Source: Lachnospiraceae bacterium
Lineage (GTDB): Bacteria > Bacillota > Clostridia > Lachnospirales > Lachnospiraceae
Assembly (NCBI GenBank): GCA_029219245.1
Contig: JAQXTA010000012.1
Coordinates: forward strand, 1-35,228
Length of the DNA stretch: 35,228 nt
Reading direction: 5' to 3'
The notes under the pieces were generated by a model. That model saw only the letters and a list, made by a program, of their open reading frames with translations. It ran no database searches and was not told where the DNA came from. This document shows positions 9,007 to 16,981 of the stretch, in pieces. The translations under genes were made by a program, and so were the position numbers. Numbering within the stretch: the first letter of the stretch is position 1; each line of letters begins with the position of its first letter.

Positions 9007-9522
9007 CTATGCCTGCTCCTGCTTTTTTATCTTTCTCATATAGAAAAATAATACGATTTTCTCCAGATACCTTTTCAATACAATCTGTATCTCTTCCTTC
9101 GGATGAATCGGTTTCACAAGGTAAGTCCGAATCCCGGCTTTCTTCGCTCCCCATACATCGGTAAACAGCTGATCTCCTACAAAAAACGTTGTTTCCGGCG
9201 TCGTATGCATTTCTTCCATTGCTTTAAGATAACTTTCCGGAAATGGCTTATTCGCCTTGAAAATATAAGGGGAATGGACTTTATCATGAAACATTTTGAC
9301 ACGTGGTTCCTTGTTATTTGATAAAAGCATACTTTCATAACCGATTTTTCTTAACCGTTCAAACAAGGCAATGCTTCTTTCATCTGCCGGAGCCCCATGC
9401 GGTACAAGCGTATTGTCAATATCAAAAATAATACCCCGATATCCCTGTTTATACAATTCTTCATAAGCAATTTCGTATGCCGAGTCCAGATAGACATCCG
9501 GATAGAAACGTTCTAATATCAT
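9007..9522 (-). CDS. yqeG: YqeG-family HAD IIIA phosphatase
   Basis: This is a 171-residue HAD-superfamily hydrolase of the YqeG type. Motif I is IFDIDNTLVPHG with both aspartates, motif II is MLLSNNKEPR, the motif III lysine is in KANKPFP, and motif IV is FFVGDQLFTDVWGAKKAG. The family start (ILERFYPDVYLDSAYEI) fits the ATG at 9522 with AGAAAGG upstream; an in-frame GTG at 9549 is less likely. The native substrate is not established. The gene directly precedes aroE, and its own transcription must begin between the terminator at 9566-9599 and 9522 or by read-through. Confidence 0.9.
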   Translation of the reverse strand: MILERFYPDVYLDSAYEIAYEELYKQGYRGIIFDIDNTLVPHGAPADERSIALFERLRKIGYESMLLSNNKEPRVKMFHDKVHSPYIFKANKPFPESYLKAMEEMHTTPETTFFVGDQLFTDVWGAKKAGIRTYLVKPIHPKEEIQIVLKRYLEKIVLFFYMRKIKKQEQA

Positions 9523-9565
9523 TTTTCTGACCTTTCTTTTCTTTCTCACTATCCTGTATCATAAT

Positions 9566-9599
9566 AACAAAACACCCTGCAACTGTGCAAGGTGTTTTC
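9566..9599 (-). terminator. Intrinsic terminator after the unknown gene at 9627-10028
   Basis: AAAACACC-t-TGCA, a short loop, TGCA-g-GGTGTTTT and TGTTATT are read on the minus strand. It separates the unknown gene from yqeG. Confidence 0.8.
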
Positions 9600-9626
9600 C
9601 TCATGAAACCTATGAAACAAATTAAT

Positions 9627-10028
9627 TTATACCATTCCGGTACTATCTTTCTGAATAACCAGCCCATCCTCGGTCTGTTTTTCAAACAAATTACCGGATC
9701 TTCCTACAAAATACTGATACTCCTGCAATACCATATCCTTCTTCATATCGGAGACGGCCTTCTGCATATCCAGATTATCCAGACTACTGTCATTGCCTAT
9801 ATAGTCGAAACTCTCTTCCTTGTGAAAAGTGAGCGAAACATTTTCCAAATCAACGGGTTTGGCTGTATGTAAGCTACTCTGTTCCTGCACCGATTCTTTT
9901 TCTAAGCCTAAAGCGGCTGTTCCCTGATCTGCTTCCTGCTTCTGCAACGGAAGCGGTTCCTGAACCGTTCTTGGAATCTGCTGCACACCATAGCTGCTTT
10001 GAAAAGAACTGAAAATGCCATTCACCAT
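9627..10028 (-). CDS. Unknown small protein, 133 aa
   Basis: I do not recognise the family. The first 60 residues are rich in Gln, Ser and Pro and probably disordered (MVNGIFSSFQSSYGVQQIPR start). The C-terminal half is more structured, with the segment LDMQKAVSDMKKDMVLQEYQ followed by YFVGRSGNLFEKQTEDG, which looks like a short helix-strand unit. No signal peptide or membrane helix is seen. The start has AGAAAGGTGG about 11 bases upstream. A terminator follows, so it is probably a single-gene unit. The ordered C-terminal segment and good ribosome site argue that it is a real gene. Confidence 0.7.
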   Translation of the reverse strand: MVNGIFSSFQSSYGVQQIPRTVQEPLPLQKQEADQGTAALGLEKESVQEQSSLHTAKPVDLENVSLTFHKEESFDYIGNDSSLDNLDMQKAVSDMKKDMVLQEYQYFVGRSGNLFEKQTEDGLVIQKDSTGMV

Positions 10029-10131
10029 AATAACTTACACCACCTTTCTGTTTTTTTCTACAATATTTCCCTTTGCATAGAATATATCGGAATAATCTAC
10101 CGTTTCTTAATGCTTCTTTTCCAATTTCTTG

Positions 10132-10401
10132 TTAAAGTTTCTTCACAATGTGATTATATCTTGCTGTAAAAATTATTTTTAACACTGTACTGAGAAACAT
10201 CAAAAAAATATCCCACAGCAAAAAGGTATAGGATTTCTGCACAAAGCTTTCATACCATGCTGCACCTGCCCATATTTTGCCGCCAAAAAAGATAACAAGC
10301 AGAAGAAGCAATGCAATTATCATAAACAGCCAGCGGAATCCGTTGGCAATCGTCATCGGCACGCTGGCCTTTGCTACAATTTCTTTTTCCTGTTCTGTCA
10401 T
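10132..10401 (-). CDS. Small membrane protein with two transmembrane helices, unknown function
   Basis: The 89-residue protein has a charged N-terminus, a first helix at about 22-45 (WLFMIIALLLLLVIFFGG) and a second at about 58-78 (FLLWDIFLMFLSTVLKIIF), with a basic C-terminus. Both ends are probably cytoplasmic. It starts 17 bases after the nrdR stop, so it is likely co-transcribed with nrdR. I do not recognise the family. Confidence 0.75.
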   Translation of the reverse strand: MTEQEKEIVAKASVPMTIANGFRWLFMIIALLLLLVIFFGGKIWAGAAWYESFVQKSYTFLLWDIFLMFLSTVLKIIFTARYNHIVKKL

Positions 10402-10418
10402 AATGTATCCCTGATTTC

Positions 10419-10871
10419 CTATTTATCCAATACTTTTTTCAATTCATCCATAAAGGTATTGATATCCTTAAATTCACGATATACGGAAGCAAATCTTACG
10501 TAAGCGACCGCGTCCTGATTTTTCAGCTTATTCATGACCAGTTCACCGATTACCTGGCTTGGAATTTCCTTTTCCTCCATATTGAAAATTTCCGTTTCCA
10601 CCTCATCCACGAGCTGAGTAATCTGATTAGCACTGATTGGTCTCTTATGGCATGCACGAAGTACACCTGCTTCAATCTTGGAACGGTCATAAGTTTCCCT
10701 GTTATCATCCTTTTTAATGATAATGAGCGGAATCGTTTCTACCTTTTCATAAGTAGTAAAACGCTTATCACATTCATCGCAAACTCTTCTTCTTCTGATA
10801 GAGTTATTATCTTCTGCCGGTCTACTGTCAATTACTCTTGTATTTTCATGACCACAAAATGGACATTTCAT
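10419..10871 (-). CDS. nrdR: Transcriptional repressor NrdR
   Basis: NrdR senses ATP and dATP through an ATP-cone and represses ribonucleotide reductase genes. At 150 residues it has the family length. The N-terminal zinc ribbon uses C3, C6, C31 and C34 ([17 protein letters not shown]...[14 protein letters not shown]). The ATP-cone follows at about 49-139 and includes KRPISANQI and the C-terminal [13 protein letters not shown]. The promoter upstream is a perfect sigma-A consensus. No ribonucleotide reductase gene is in the window, so targets must be elsewhere. Confidence 0.97.
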   Translation of the reverse strand: MKCPFCGHENTRVIDSRPAEDNNSIRRRRVCDECDKRFTTYEKVETIPLIIIKKDDNRETYDRSKIEAGVLRACHKRPISANQITQLVDEVETEIFNMEEKEIPSQVIGELVMNKLKNQDAVAYVRFASVYREFKDINTFMDELKKVLDK

Positions 10872-10953
10872 ACGTATTTCCCCCTGCTTCTATATCTTTT
10901 CGTTTAAAATCTTCTTATTGCAGAAAACTGCATAGAAAAAATAACTTATTATC

Positions 10954-10982
10954 ATTATAGGGGATAATAATATTTATGTCAA
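10954..10982 (-). promoter_or_regulatory. Perfect-consensus sigma-A promoter of nrdR
   Basis: TTGACA (10977-10982), 17 bases and TATAAT (10954-10959) are read on the minus strand, about 80 bases before the nrdR start. The leader contains the small hairpin TGCAG-TTTT-CTGCA. Confidence 0.85.
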
Positions 10983-11018
10983 CTATTTTATGGAAACCAA
11001 AAACGGAATGAAGATTAG

Positions 11019-11255
11019 CTATTTTTTACAGATATCCACAATAATAATATCCGGACCTATTTGTTTAATGTCCTTATAGCAGATTACATAATCTGGTTCA
11101 CAGCCGAACAAACCGCCCCATTTGTTGTTCCCACGTACAATCAGCTTAAAAATCTGACCGGTACATTCATCAAATTCAAAATCACATACTTTGCCTAACT
11201 TCTGACAGTCTTTTAAATTGATGACTTCCTTTTTCTTAAACTCCGAAAACAGCAT
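11019..11255 (-). CDS. YlmC/YmxH-family PRC-barrel protein
   Basis: The 78-residue protein is a single PRC-barrel-like unit: FSEFKKKEVINLKDCQKLGK, then FEFDECTGQIFKLIVRG, a GGLFG turn and YVICYKDIKQIGPDIIIVDI. This is the pattern of the small YlmC/YmxH proteins, which lie near sporulation sigma genes in many Firmicutes; the molecular role is not known. The ATG at 11255 is preferred, because homologues begin with this SEF segment and a GCAGGG site lies 5 bases upstream; the opening continues to 11294. It sits between nrdR and the zinc-ribbon/SH3 gene on the same strand. Confidence 0.82.
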   Translation of the reverse strand: MLFSEFKKKEVINLKDCQKLGKVCDFEFDECTGQIFKLIVRGNNKWGGLFGCEPDYVICYKDIKQIGPDIIIVDICKK

Positions 11256-11311
11256 AAAATCCCTGCACTCTGCTCTTTTTATTATTAAATGCACAATCCT
11301 TCCAATGGTTC

Positions 11312-12184
11312 CTATTCTGCGGAAACATAATCCTTGAATACATACCCGGTACTGCCGTCTTCCAGCAGAATGATATACCAGTTATCATCCTGCGACTTAC
11401 CGCAATATTGATACATATCTCCGGCCTTTGCAACTTTAATAATATTGGTTCCCTCGGTACTCGGGTTATCACGCACATTGACATTGGAAACAATTGTTAA
11501 TGTTCCAATTACCTGCATTCCCGTCTCACTTCCGGCCTGCTCATCATCCGATGCTCCATTCTCCGTTTCCTCCTGCACGCTTTCAGCATTTGCGCCATAA
11601 TCCTTAATGGGCTGTTTCCGAATCATTGTAAAAACAACAAAAGCCGCGATGACAAAAATCAAAAGTGCCATAACGACGGAAACAATCGTCATAATATTAT
11701 GGCTGTTTTCTTCATAATCCTCATCATCTTCATTCACATCTGCTTCTTCGGCATCCCAATCTTCTTCCTCCCACTCTTCTTTGTATACCTTTTTCTTTCT
11801 TCTCTGTTCCGGTGACTGAACTGCCGCTTTCACTGCTTTTCTTTCTGATTTGGCTTCTGCCATTTCCATTTTCTTCTGTGCCGCTTTTTTCGCAGATACA
11901 GCGCCCAATTCCTGTGCCGTTTCCTGTAAAATATTTTTCTCAATATCGGCAATCGGAATATCCAAGGTTGCCTGTTCCTTAACCAAATCAAGAGAAATCC
12001 GCCTCTTATCCGACGCATCTTCTGATGCTCCTACCATTCTTCCGCATGCATGGCAGAATTTCACACCTTCCCGCAATACGGTTCCGCAATCCGAACATCT
12101 TCTCTCTTTTTCGACCTTCCAGCCGCACTGTGCACAGAACTGGTCGGAATCCAGCATACCTGCTCCACAATTTTTACATTTCAT
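11312..12184 (-). CDS. Membrane protein with two N-terminal zinc ribbons and a C-terminal SH3 domain
   Basis: The 290-residue protein has two zinc ribbons at the N-terminus (C3, C6, C17, C20 and C30, C33, C44, C47). A charged, probably coiled or disordered segment rich in Lys, Glu and Asp follows to residue 160. One membrane helix lies at about 164-187. A bacterial SH3_3 domain at about 226-288 begins TIVSNVNVRDNPSTEGTNII and ends GYVFKDYV. The layout puts the zinc ribbons in the cytosol and the SH3 domain outside. GAGGTG lies 7 bases before the ATG. The function is unknown; a structural or wall-sensing role is only a guess. Confidence 0.85.
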   Translation of the reverse strand: MKCKNCGAGMLDSDQFCAQCGWKVEKERRCSDCGTVLREGVKFCHACGRMVGASEDASDKRRISLDLVKEQATLDIPIADIEKNILQETAQELGAVSAKKAAQKKMEMAEAKSERKAVKAAVQSPEQRRKKKVYKEEWEEEDWDAEEADVNEDDEDYEENSHNIMTIVSVVMALLIFVIAAFVVFTMIRKQPIKDYGANAESVQEETENGASDDEQAGSETGMQVIGTLTIVSNVNVRDNPSTEGTNIIKVAKAGDMYQYCGKSQDDNWYIILLEDGSTGYVFKDYVSAE

Positions 12185-12211
12185 GGTATTTCACCTCTTT
12201 TGTCTTTTTCC

Positions 12212-12251
12212 TAATGTAACAAATAAAATATATGTAATAATGTAACAAATA
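12212..12251. repeat. 14-base direct repeat upstream of the zinc-ribbon gene
   Basis: TAATGTAACAAATA occurs at 12212-12225 and again at 12238-12251, 26 bases apart, in the intergenic region shared by the zinc-ribbon gene and sigG. The spacing of about 2.5 helical turns could suit a regulator, but no family is recognised. Confidence 0.5.
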
Positions 12252-12329
12252 TATGCCTTCTTGTAAAACACTTTTTATGTTCCTGTTTTGCACTTTTTTA
12301 TCTTTATTTATGAATAATTCCCGTTCTTT

Positions 12330-12362
12330 CGTACATCCTTTTTAGAAAGGATATCAGAATAA
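12330..12362 (+). promoter_or_regulatory. Possible sigma-G/F-type promoter of sigG
   Basis: GTACA, 19 bases and CAGAATA precede the sigG ribosome site. They loosely match the GYATR / CATNMTA pattern of sigma-G promoters, which would fit autoregulation. The spacer also contains ATCCTTT-TTAG-AAAGGAT, a small hairpin. The match is approximate. Confidence 0.3.
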
Positions 12363-12382
12363 AAAAGGAAACGGAGAGAGCT

Positions 12383-13162
12383 ATGATACAAGGAAAAGTG
12401 GAAATCTGCGGTGTCAATACATCAAAGCTGCCGCTATTAAAGAATTCCGAAAAAGAAGAGCTTTTTCGAAAAATCGGAAATGGCGATGAGGCTGCAAGGA
12501 AAGAATATATCAACGGTAATTTACGTCTTGTTTTAAGCGTCATCAAGCGTTTTCATTCCAGCAATGAAAATGTAGATGATTTATTCCAAATCGGCTGTAT
12601 CGGCTTGATCAAAGCCATTGATAATTTTGACAGCAGTTTAAATGTCAAATTCTCCACTTATGCTGTCCCCATGATTATTGGGGAGATTCGTCGTTACCTT
12701 CGGGATTCCAACAGCATACGGGTTTCCCGTTCTTTAAAGGATACCGCATACAAAGCTATTTATGCCAAAGAAAATCTGATCAGAAAAAATGCACAGGAAC
12801 CTACCATAAATGAGATTGCCGAAGAAATCGGTATTCCCAAAGAAGATATTGTCTATGCCCTGGATGCCATCCAGAGCCCGATGAGTCTCTACGAACCAAT
12901 CTATACCGACGGCGGTGATACGCTCTATGTCATGGATCAGATTAGTGATAAAAAGAACAAGGAAGAAATCTGGGTAGAGCACATTTCCCTCAGTGAAGCC
13001 ATGAAAAAACTTTCCAAACGGGAATATGAAATCATTACCCTTCGTTTTTTCGAAGGAAAGACGCAGATGGAAGTAGCCGAGAAAATTGGAATTTCCCAGG
13101 CACAGGTATCACGTCTTGAGAAAAATGCACTGAAAGTCATGCGCAACTACTTAACCGCATGA
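12383..13162 (+). CDS. sigG: Sporulation sigma factor SigG (late forespore)
   Basis: SigG directs late forespore transcription. The 259-residue protein has the diagnostic SigG N-terminus KVEICGVNTSKLPLLKNSEK, which contains the region bound by SpoIIAB and Gin-type inhibitors. Region 2 is NGNLRLVLSVIKRF...DDLFQIGCIGLIKAIDNFD and KFSTYAVPMIIGEIRRYLRD. Region 3 is IRVSRSLKDTAYKA, and region 4 ends GKTQMEVAEKIGISQAQVSR. GGAGAG lies 6 bases before the ATG. It is the only clear plus-strand gene here and converges on the c-di-GMP regulator, with 22 bases between the stop codons. In relatives it usually follows sigE in the same direction. Confidence 0.95.
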   Translation: MIQGKVEICGVNTSKLPLLKNSEKEELFRKIGNGDEAARKEYINGNLRLVLSVIKRFHSSNENVDDLFQIGCIGLIKAIDNFDSSLNVKFSTYAVPMIIGEIRRYLRDSNSIRVSRSLKDTAYKAIYAKENLIRKNAQEPTINEIAEEIGIPKEDIVYALDAIQSPMSLYEPIYTDGGDTLYVMDQISDKKNKEEIWVEHISLSEAMKKLSKREYEIITLRFFEGKTQMEVAEKIGISQAQVSRLEKNALKVMRNYLTA

Positions 13163-13184
13163 CTTTCCTGACATTTAATATTTT

Positions 13185-15191
13185 CTATTTCTGATGAAGA
13201 TCTGCAATATCATAGGATAAGGTGATATCCCTTTGACCATATAATTTGAAATAGTTCTGTACAATACGGTCTGTAACAATACGGATATCATCTCTTCCTG
13301 TCCCCATCAAAACAACGAGGAATTGAGAACTGCTGTATCTCGTACCGACATCGACACCTCGCAGAGATTTGATAATTGCCTGCTCCATACACTGCATGGC
13401 CTGTTCCATCTGGTCTAAACGGATATCGCTTCCATCTGCGGAATATAAGGTAAACAGAATTAACTGTACCTCCTGATTGTTTCGTTGTGAAAAATGTACC
13501 ACAAAGTCATAAACTCTTCCGAATTCCTCATAATCTATCTGGAATGCACCCTGATAAGATTCTCTGTTTTCTACCATATCCACCAGTCGGTTTAAATCTG
13601 CTTTAGATTGTTCTAAGGTTTTCAGCATATCTGCACTCTGATAGAAAGAGTATTTTCCCATTCCTGTTTCATGCTTTACATGATACAGCGCTTTATCCGC
13701 CTTTCGTACAAGTTCATTAAAATCTCCGCCATCCAGACCAAAAAGGCTGATACCGATAGATAACGAAATACCTTCTAAAATTTCCAGCTCTTTCTTCTTT
13801 TTCTCAAATTCCGAAAGAATGATTTCTGCTTTATCTGCTGCATCCTTCTGCGTACGAATACCTTCTACATAATATAAAAATTCGTCGCCGCCCATTCGAC
13901 AGATAATATCCTTCTCGGACACCTCTTTTAAGACATCCGCCGTTATCTTCAATACATAATCCCCGGCCAGATGACCATACTTATCATTTACCTGTCTGAA
14001 ATTATCCAGATCAATCATCATGACACAGCCACTGCCATTACGCAGGCTTTCGGTAATCTCTTTTTCTCCCTGCTCTCTGCCAAGTAATCCGGTAAGGTAA
14101 TCCGTCCTGGTATCCAGACCACTTTCTTCTTTGGTAATACCACCATATATTTTGTCGCTGTTGAAAATCGGCATTACCATATCTTCTTCCCGAATATTCT
14201 GTTGCAAATCACCTTCTTCAAGAAGCTCCATAAACTTATCTATCAGTTCCGGATCAAACTGGGTGCCTTTTCCCTTTAAGAGCTCCGCTTTTACAACCTC
14301 ATCCTGCAGTCTCTTACGGTAAACACGGTTGCTTGTCATGGCATCATAAGAATCCACCACCCCGATAATCCTTGCAACCAACGGAATTTCTTCTCCTTTC
14401 AGACCTTCCGGGTATCCTCTGCCGTCATAACGTTCATGATGGTATTTCGCACCAATACTTACATCCTTAAACATTTTAATATCTTTTAAAATCTCAGCTC
14501 CCATAATCGTATGGTTTTTAATCAGTTCAAACTCCACATTCGTAAGTTTAAAGGGTTTATTAAGTACAGAATCCGGCACCCCGATTTTACCGATATCATG
14601 CAACAGCGCTATGTAATGAATATTCTGGATTTCTTCCTCCGACCATCCAAGTTTGCGTGCCAGTGCCTCAGAATAATAGGCCACACGAAGAGAATGACCT
14701 TTTGTATAATCATCTTTGGCATCAATCGTATTGGCTACGGTTGTAATCGCCTGAATCATAACAAGCTCTACTTCTCTGGTCTTCTCATCCAGACGTTGCT
14801 GCAGATTCTGCCGGTAGCCTTCAAGCTCAATGGTGCGGCGGATACGATTTAACATGATACGTGGATCAAAAGGTTTCGTAATGAAATCATGTGCCCCCAT
14901 TTCAAAACCTTCCGCTTCGCTTTCTGTTTTTTTATCTGCTGTCAGAAAAATAACCGGAATTTTTCGCCACTGCTCATGCTCCTGTAGAATTTTCATTACC
15001 TCAAAGCCGCCGATTTCCGGCATAAAAATATCAAGCAGAATCAAATCCGGTGTATACTTCTCCAGATACTTAAATGCCTGCTTACCGGAATTTACCCCTA
15101 CTACCTTATATTCCTCTACCAGAAGCTTCTGTGCTGTTATCAGATTCCACCTGTCATCGTCAACAATTAATATCGTTTTTTTCGTCCCCAT
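13185..15191 (-). CDS. Response regulator with REC, HD-GYP, GGDEF and a degenerate second GGDEF domain
   Basis: The 668-residue protein has the order REC, HD-GYP, GGDEF, GGDEF-like (numbering from the ATG at 15191). REC covers about 5-120, with the acidic pocket in LIVDDD and phospho-acceptor D54 in LILLDIFMP. HD-GYP covers about 145-340, with LLHDIGKIG and HHERYDGRGYPEG, both intact, so c-di-GMP hydrolysis is expected. GGDEF at about 360-520 has DLDNFRQVNDKYGHLAGD and an intact GGDEF (434-438), but the inhibitory RxxD site is SEKD. The last 120 residues align by eye with GGDEF but read RGVDVGTRYSSSQF: the RxxD site is kept and the catalytic motif is lost. GGGGGA lies 7 bases before the chosen ATG; a TTG at 15206 also opens the frame. 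No histidine kinase is adjacent. Confidence 0.93.
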   Translation of the reverse strand: MGTKKTILIVDDDRWNLITAQKLLVEEYKVVGVNSGKQAFKYLEKYTPDLILLDIFMPEIGGFEVMKILQEHEQWRKIPVIFLTADKKTESEAEGFEMGAHDFITKPFDPRIMLNRIRRTIELEGYRQNLQQRLDEKTREVELVMIQAITTVANTIDAKDDYTKGHSLRVAYYSEALARKLGWSEEEIQNIHYIALLHDIGKIGVPDSVLNKPFKLTNVEFELIKNHTIMGAEILKDIKMFKDVSIGAKYHHERYDGRGYPEGLKGEEIPLVARIIGVVDSYDAMTSNRVYRKRLQDEVVKAELLKGKGTQFDPELIDKFMELLEEGDLQQNIREEDMVMPIFNSDKIYGGITKEESGLDTRTDYLTGLLGREQGEKEITESLRNGSGCVMMIDLDNFRQVNDKYGHLAGDYVLKITADVLKEVSEKDIICRMGGDEFLYYVEGIRTQKDAADKAEIILSEFEKKKKELEILEGISLSIGISLFGLDGGDFNELVRKADKALYHVKHETGMGKYSFYQSADMLKTLEQSKADLNRLVDMVENRESYQGAFQIDYEEFGRVYDFVVHFSQRNNQEVQLILFTLYSADGSDIRLDQMEQAMQCMEQAIIKSLRGVDVGTRYSSSQFLVVLMGTGRDDIRIVTDRIVQNYFKLYGQRDITLSYDIADLHQK

Positions 15192-15224
15192 AACCATTTC
15201 CCCCAAATCTTAGGTTATATTTTT

Positions 15225-15253
15225 ATTATACTTTTTTCCAAAGCAAAAAGCAA
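15225..15253 (-). promoter_or_regulatory. Promoter of the REC/HD-GYP/GGDEF gene, overlapping the sigE terminator
   Basis: TTGCTT (15248-15253), 17 bases and TATAAT (15225-15230) are read on the minus strand. The -35 hexamer lies in the T-rich tail and last bases of the sigE terminator stem. Confidence 0.6.
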
Positions 15254-15283
15254 TCGAATATCTGATAATAGATATTCGATTGC
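15244..15283 (-). terminator. Intrinsic terminator after sigE
   Basis: GCAATCGAATATCT pairs with AGATATTCGATTGC (14 bp) around a 6-base loop, followed by TTTTTGCTTT on the minus strand. It begins about 17 bases after the sigE stop codon. Confidence 0.92.
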
Positions 15284-15300
15284 TCCATTCTTTCCTAATT

Positions 15301-16041
15301 CTATGTTTCACGCAATATTTCCTTCTTTAACCTGCGCATAATCTTCTTTTCCAGTCTGGAAATATAGGATTGAGAAATTCCTAAAAGTTCCGCTACTTCT
15401 TTCTGTGTCAGTTCCTTATCATCGGTACTTCCCAATCCGAAACGCAGTTTTATGATTGTCTGCTCCCTTTCCGTAAGCTTGGAAATGGCTTTAATCAGAA
15501 GTTTCCGTTCCACTTCATTCTCAATATCCTGATAAATGACATCTTCATCTGTTCCAAGAATATCCGAAAGCAGCAATTCATTTCCGTCCCAGTCCACATT
15601 TAACGGTTCATCAATGGATACTTCCATTTTATGTTTGCTGTTTCTTCGCAAATACATTAAAATTTCATTTTCAATACAACGCGAAGCATAAGTTGCCAGT
15701 TTAATATTTTTCTCCGGATTAAAGGTATTAATGGACTTTATCAGTCCAATGGTTCCAATAGAAATCAAATCCTCAACACCAACACCGGTATTATCAAATT
15801 TTTTGGCTATATACACCACCAATCGTAAATTATGTTCAATCAGAATCGCTTTTGCCTCATCCTCATATTCTGTTCCCAAATCTCCGATAATCTCATTCTC
15901 TTTTTCAACCTCCAAAGGCGGCGGCAATACCTCTGCCCCTCCAATGTAATGTATATCTCCCTGCTTATGTATAAGGAATCTGGTATCCTTACGCACCATC
16001 TTAAACTGCACTTTGCCGGGAATTGCCACTTTAAACACCAT
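15301..16041 (-). CDS. sigE: Sporulation sigma factor SigE, made as a pro-protein
   Basis: SigE drives early mother-cell transcription. The 246-residue protein keeps an N-terminal pro-sequence of about 31 residues that ends at [13 protein letters not shown]; in the B. subtilis protein cleavage occurs just before the equivalent YIGG. Region 2 is [38 protein letters not shown] and [20 protein letters not shown]. Region 4 is [26 protein letters not shown] lies 7 bases before the ATG and overlaps the spoIIGA stop codon, so the two genes are translationally linked. A strong terminator follows. sigG, its usual downstream neighbour, is not in line here. Confidence 0.97.
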   Translation of the reverse strand: MVFKVAIPGKVQFKMVRKDTRFLIHKQGDIHYIGGAEVLPPPLEVEKENEIIGDLGTEYEDEAKAILIEHNLRLVVYIAKKFDNTGVGVEDLISIGTIGLIKSINTFNPEKNIKLATYASRCIENEILMYLRRNSKHKMEVSIDEPLNVDWDGNELLLSDILGTDEDVIYQDIENEVERKLLIKAISKLTEREQTIIKLRFGLGSTDDKELTQKEVAELLGISQSYISRLEKKIMRRLKKEILRET

Positions 16042-16052
16042 TTCTTTTCCTC

Positions 16053-16859
16053 CTAATCATCCAATAATTGGGGATGTAATATCATCTGGTAGATGCTGTC
16101 TCTCGATATTCCTGTATTACAAATTGCAACGATTGCTTTCTTGTGATGTATTTCCCGATAAGAATCCTCTATAATGAGCTCCGGTAATTCATAAGCCTGT
16201 AAAATACCGTTTTTCTTCCCAACACTGTGAAAAGGAACTGCATGAAAGCACTCTGGCAGAAGAATTTCGGTAAGTGCTTTTGCAGCTTCTTCACTGATTA
16301 TGCATACAGGAGCTCCACTTACCGGTTCGGTCAGATGGTTGCCGGTATCTACCAAAGCCTTGATATGTACCTCCCGCTGTTTTAACGGAATACGGATTTC
16401 TCTGATATCATTTTGTTCCGAATGTCTTTTTTTATGTATCAACAAATTGATTACACCATATCCGGGATAACTGCAAAGCAGAACAAGCCAGATACCAATC
16501 TGCCATTGTTCCCGTATCGCAAATTGTCTGACAATCCACAAAACAACACTTCCAAAGAAAAAACCACAGACTCCCATCATCAGACTGCTTCTTATCAGTA
16601 CATCCGGTTTCCGGATGCCAAATACTATTCGCATCGTACACATACTGACAGGTAGTATTCCACAAATAAGCCTGATTCTCATGGTAAAAACCGGAATCAA
16701 TATGACCAGACATATCATTCCTGCCCCCAATAAGGCTCCCAGTAAAACTCTTCGATGTGTGGCAGTACATTTCAGAATTTTTCCTGTTATGGACAACAGA
16801 TACAGATTCATTACAAATTGAATGAAAAATACACTGTCAATATATAATTTGTAATACAC
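16053..16859 (-). CDS. spoIIGA: SpoIIGA, sigma-E processing peptidase
   Basis: SpoIIGA is a membrane aspartic protease that removes the SigE pro-sequence after a signal from the forespore (SpoIIR). The 268-residue protein has an N-terminal membrane half with about five hydrophobic helices (residues 5-145). The soluble half has the active-site motif [15 protein letters not shown] near residue 170, with further conserved segments [12 protein letters not shown] and [10 protein letters not shown]. The start is GTG at 16859, with GGAGG 7 bases upstream and the protein beginning [15 protein letters not shown] as in homologues. The gene is directly followed by sigE. An over-long spoIIG-type promoter lies upstream. 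Confidence 0.95.
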   Translation of the reverse strand: MYYKLYIDSVFFIQFVMNLYLLSITGKILKCTATHRRVLLGALLGAGMICLVILIPVFTMRIRLICGILPVSMCTMRIVFGIRKPDVLIRSSLMMGVCGFFFGSVVLWIVRQFAIREQWQIGIWLVLLCSYPGYGVINLLIHKKRHSEQNDIREIRIPLKQREVHIKALVDTGNHLTEPVSGAPVCIISEEAAKALTEILLPECFHAVPFHSVGKKNGILQAYELPELIIEDSYREIHHKKAIVAICNTGISRDSIYQMILHPQLLDD

Positions 16860-16883
16860 TCTCCACCTCCATGTTTCTGCTTC

Positions 16884-16959
16884 ATTATAAGGAATAGCAC
16901 GCGATTATTTTGTCAAATTGTGAAAGCATTTCCGCAATATTTTCTGACTTTTTTTGACA
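16884..16959 (-). promoter_or_regulatory. spoIIG-type promoter with 21-bp spacer and two Spo0A-box-like sites
   Basis: On the minus strand TTGACA (16911-16916) and TATAAT (16884-16889) are separated by 21 bases instead of 17. The B. subtilis spoIIG promoter is known for a similarly long spacer that needs Spo0A-P. A TGTCAAA-like box (consensus TGTCGAA) overlaps the -35 on the opposite strand and a second one lies at 16953-16959, read on the minus strand. The -10 is 24 bases before the GTG start. Confidence 0.65.
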
Positions 16960-16981
16960 AAGTAGTTTTTTCGCGCAAACC

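Noticed and set aside
8975-9154. A 60-residue N-terminal extension of aroE
   Set aside because: It overlaps yqeG, is not like any AroE, and the ATG at 8974 has a good GGAGG site and begins at the conserved domain.
12304-12546. Minus-strand open frame across the sigG start
   Set aside because: It overlaps conserved SigG codons and has no ribosome site.
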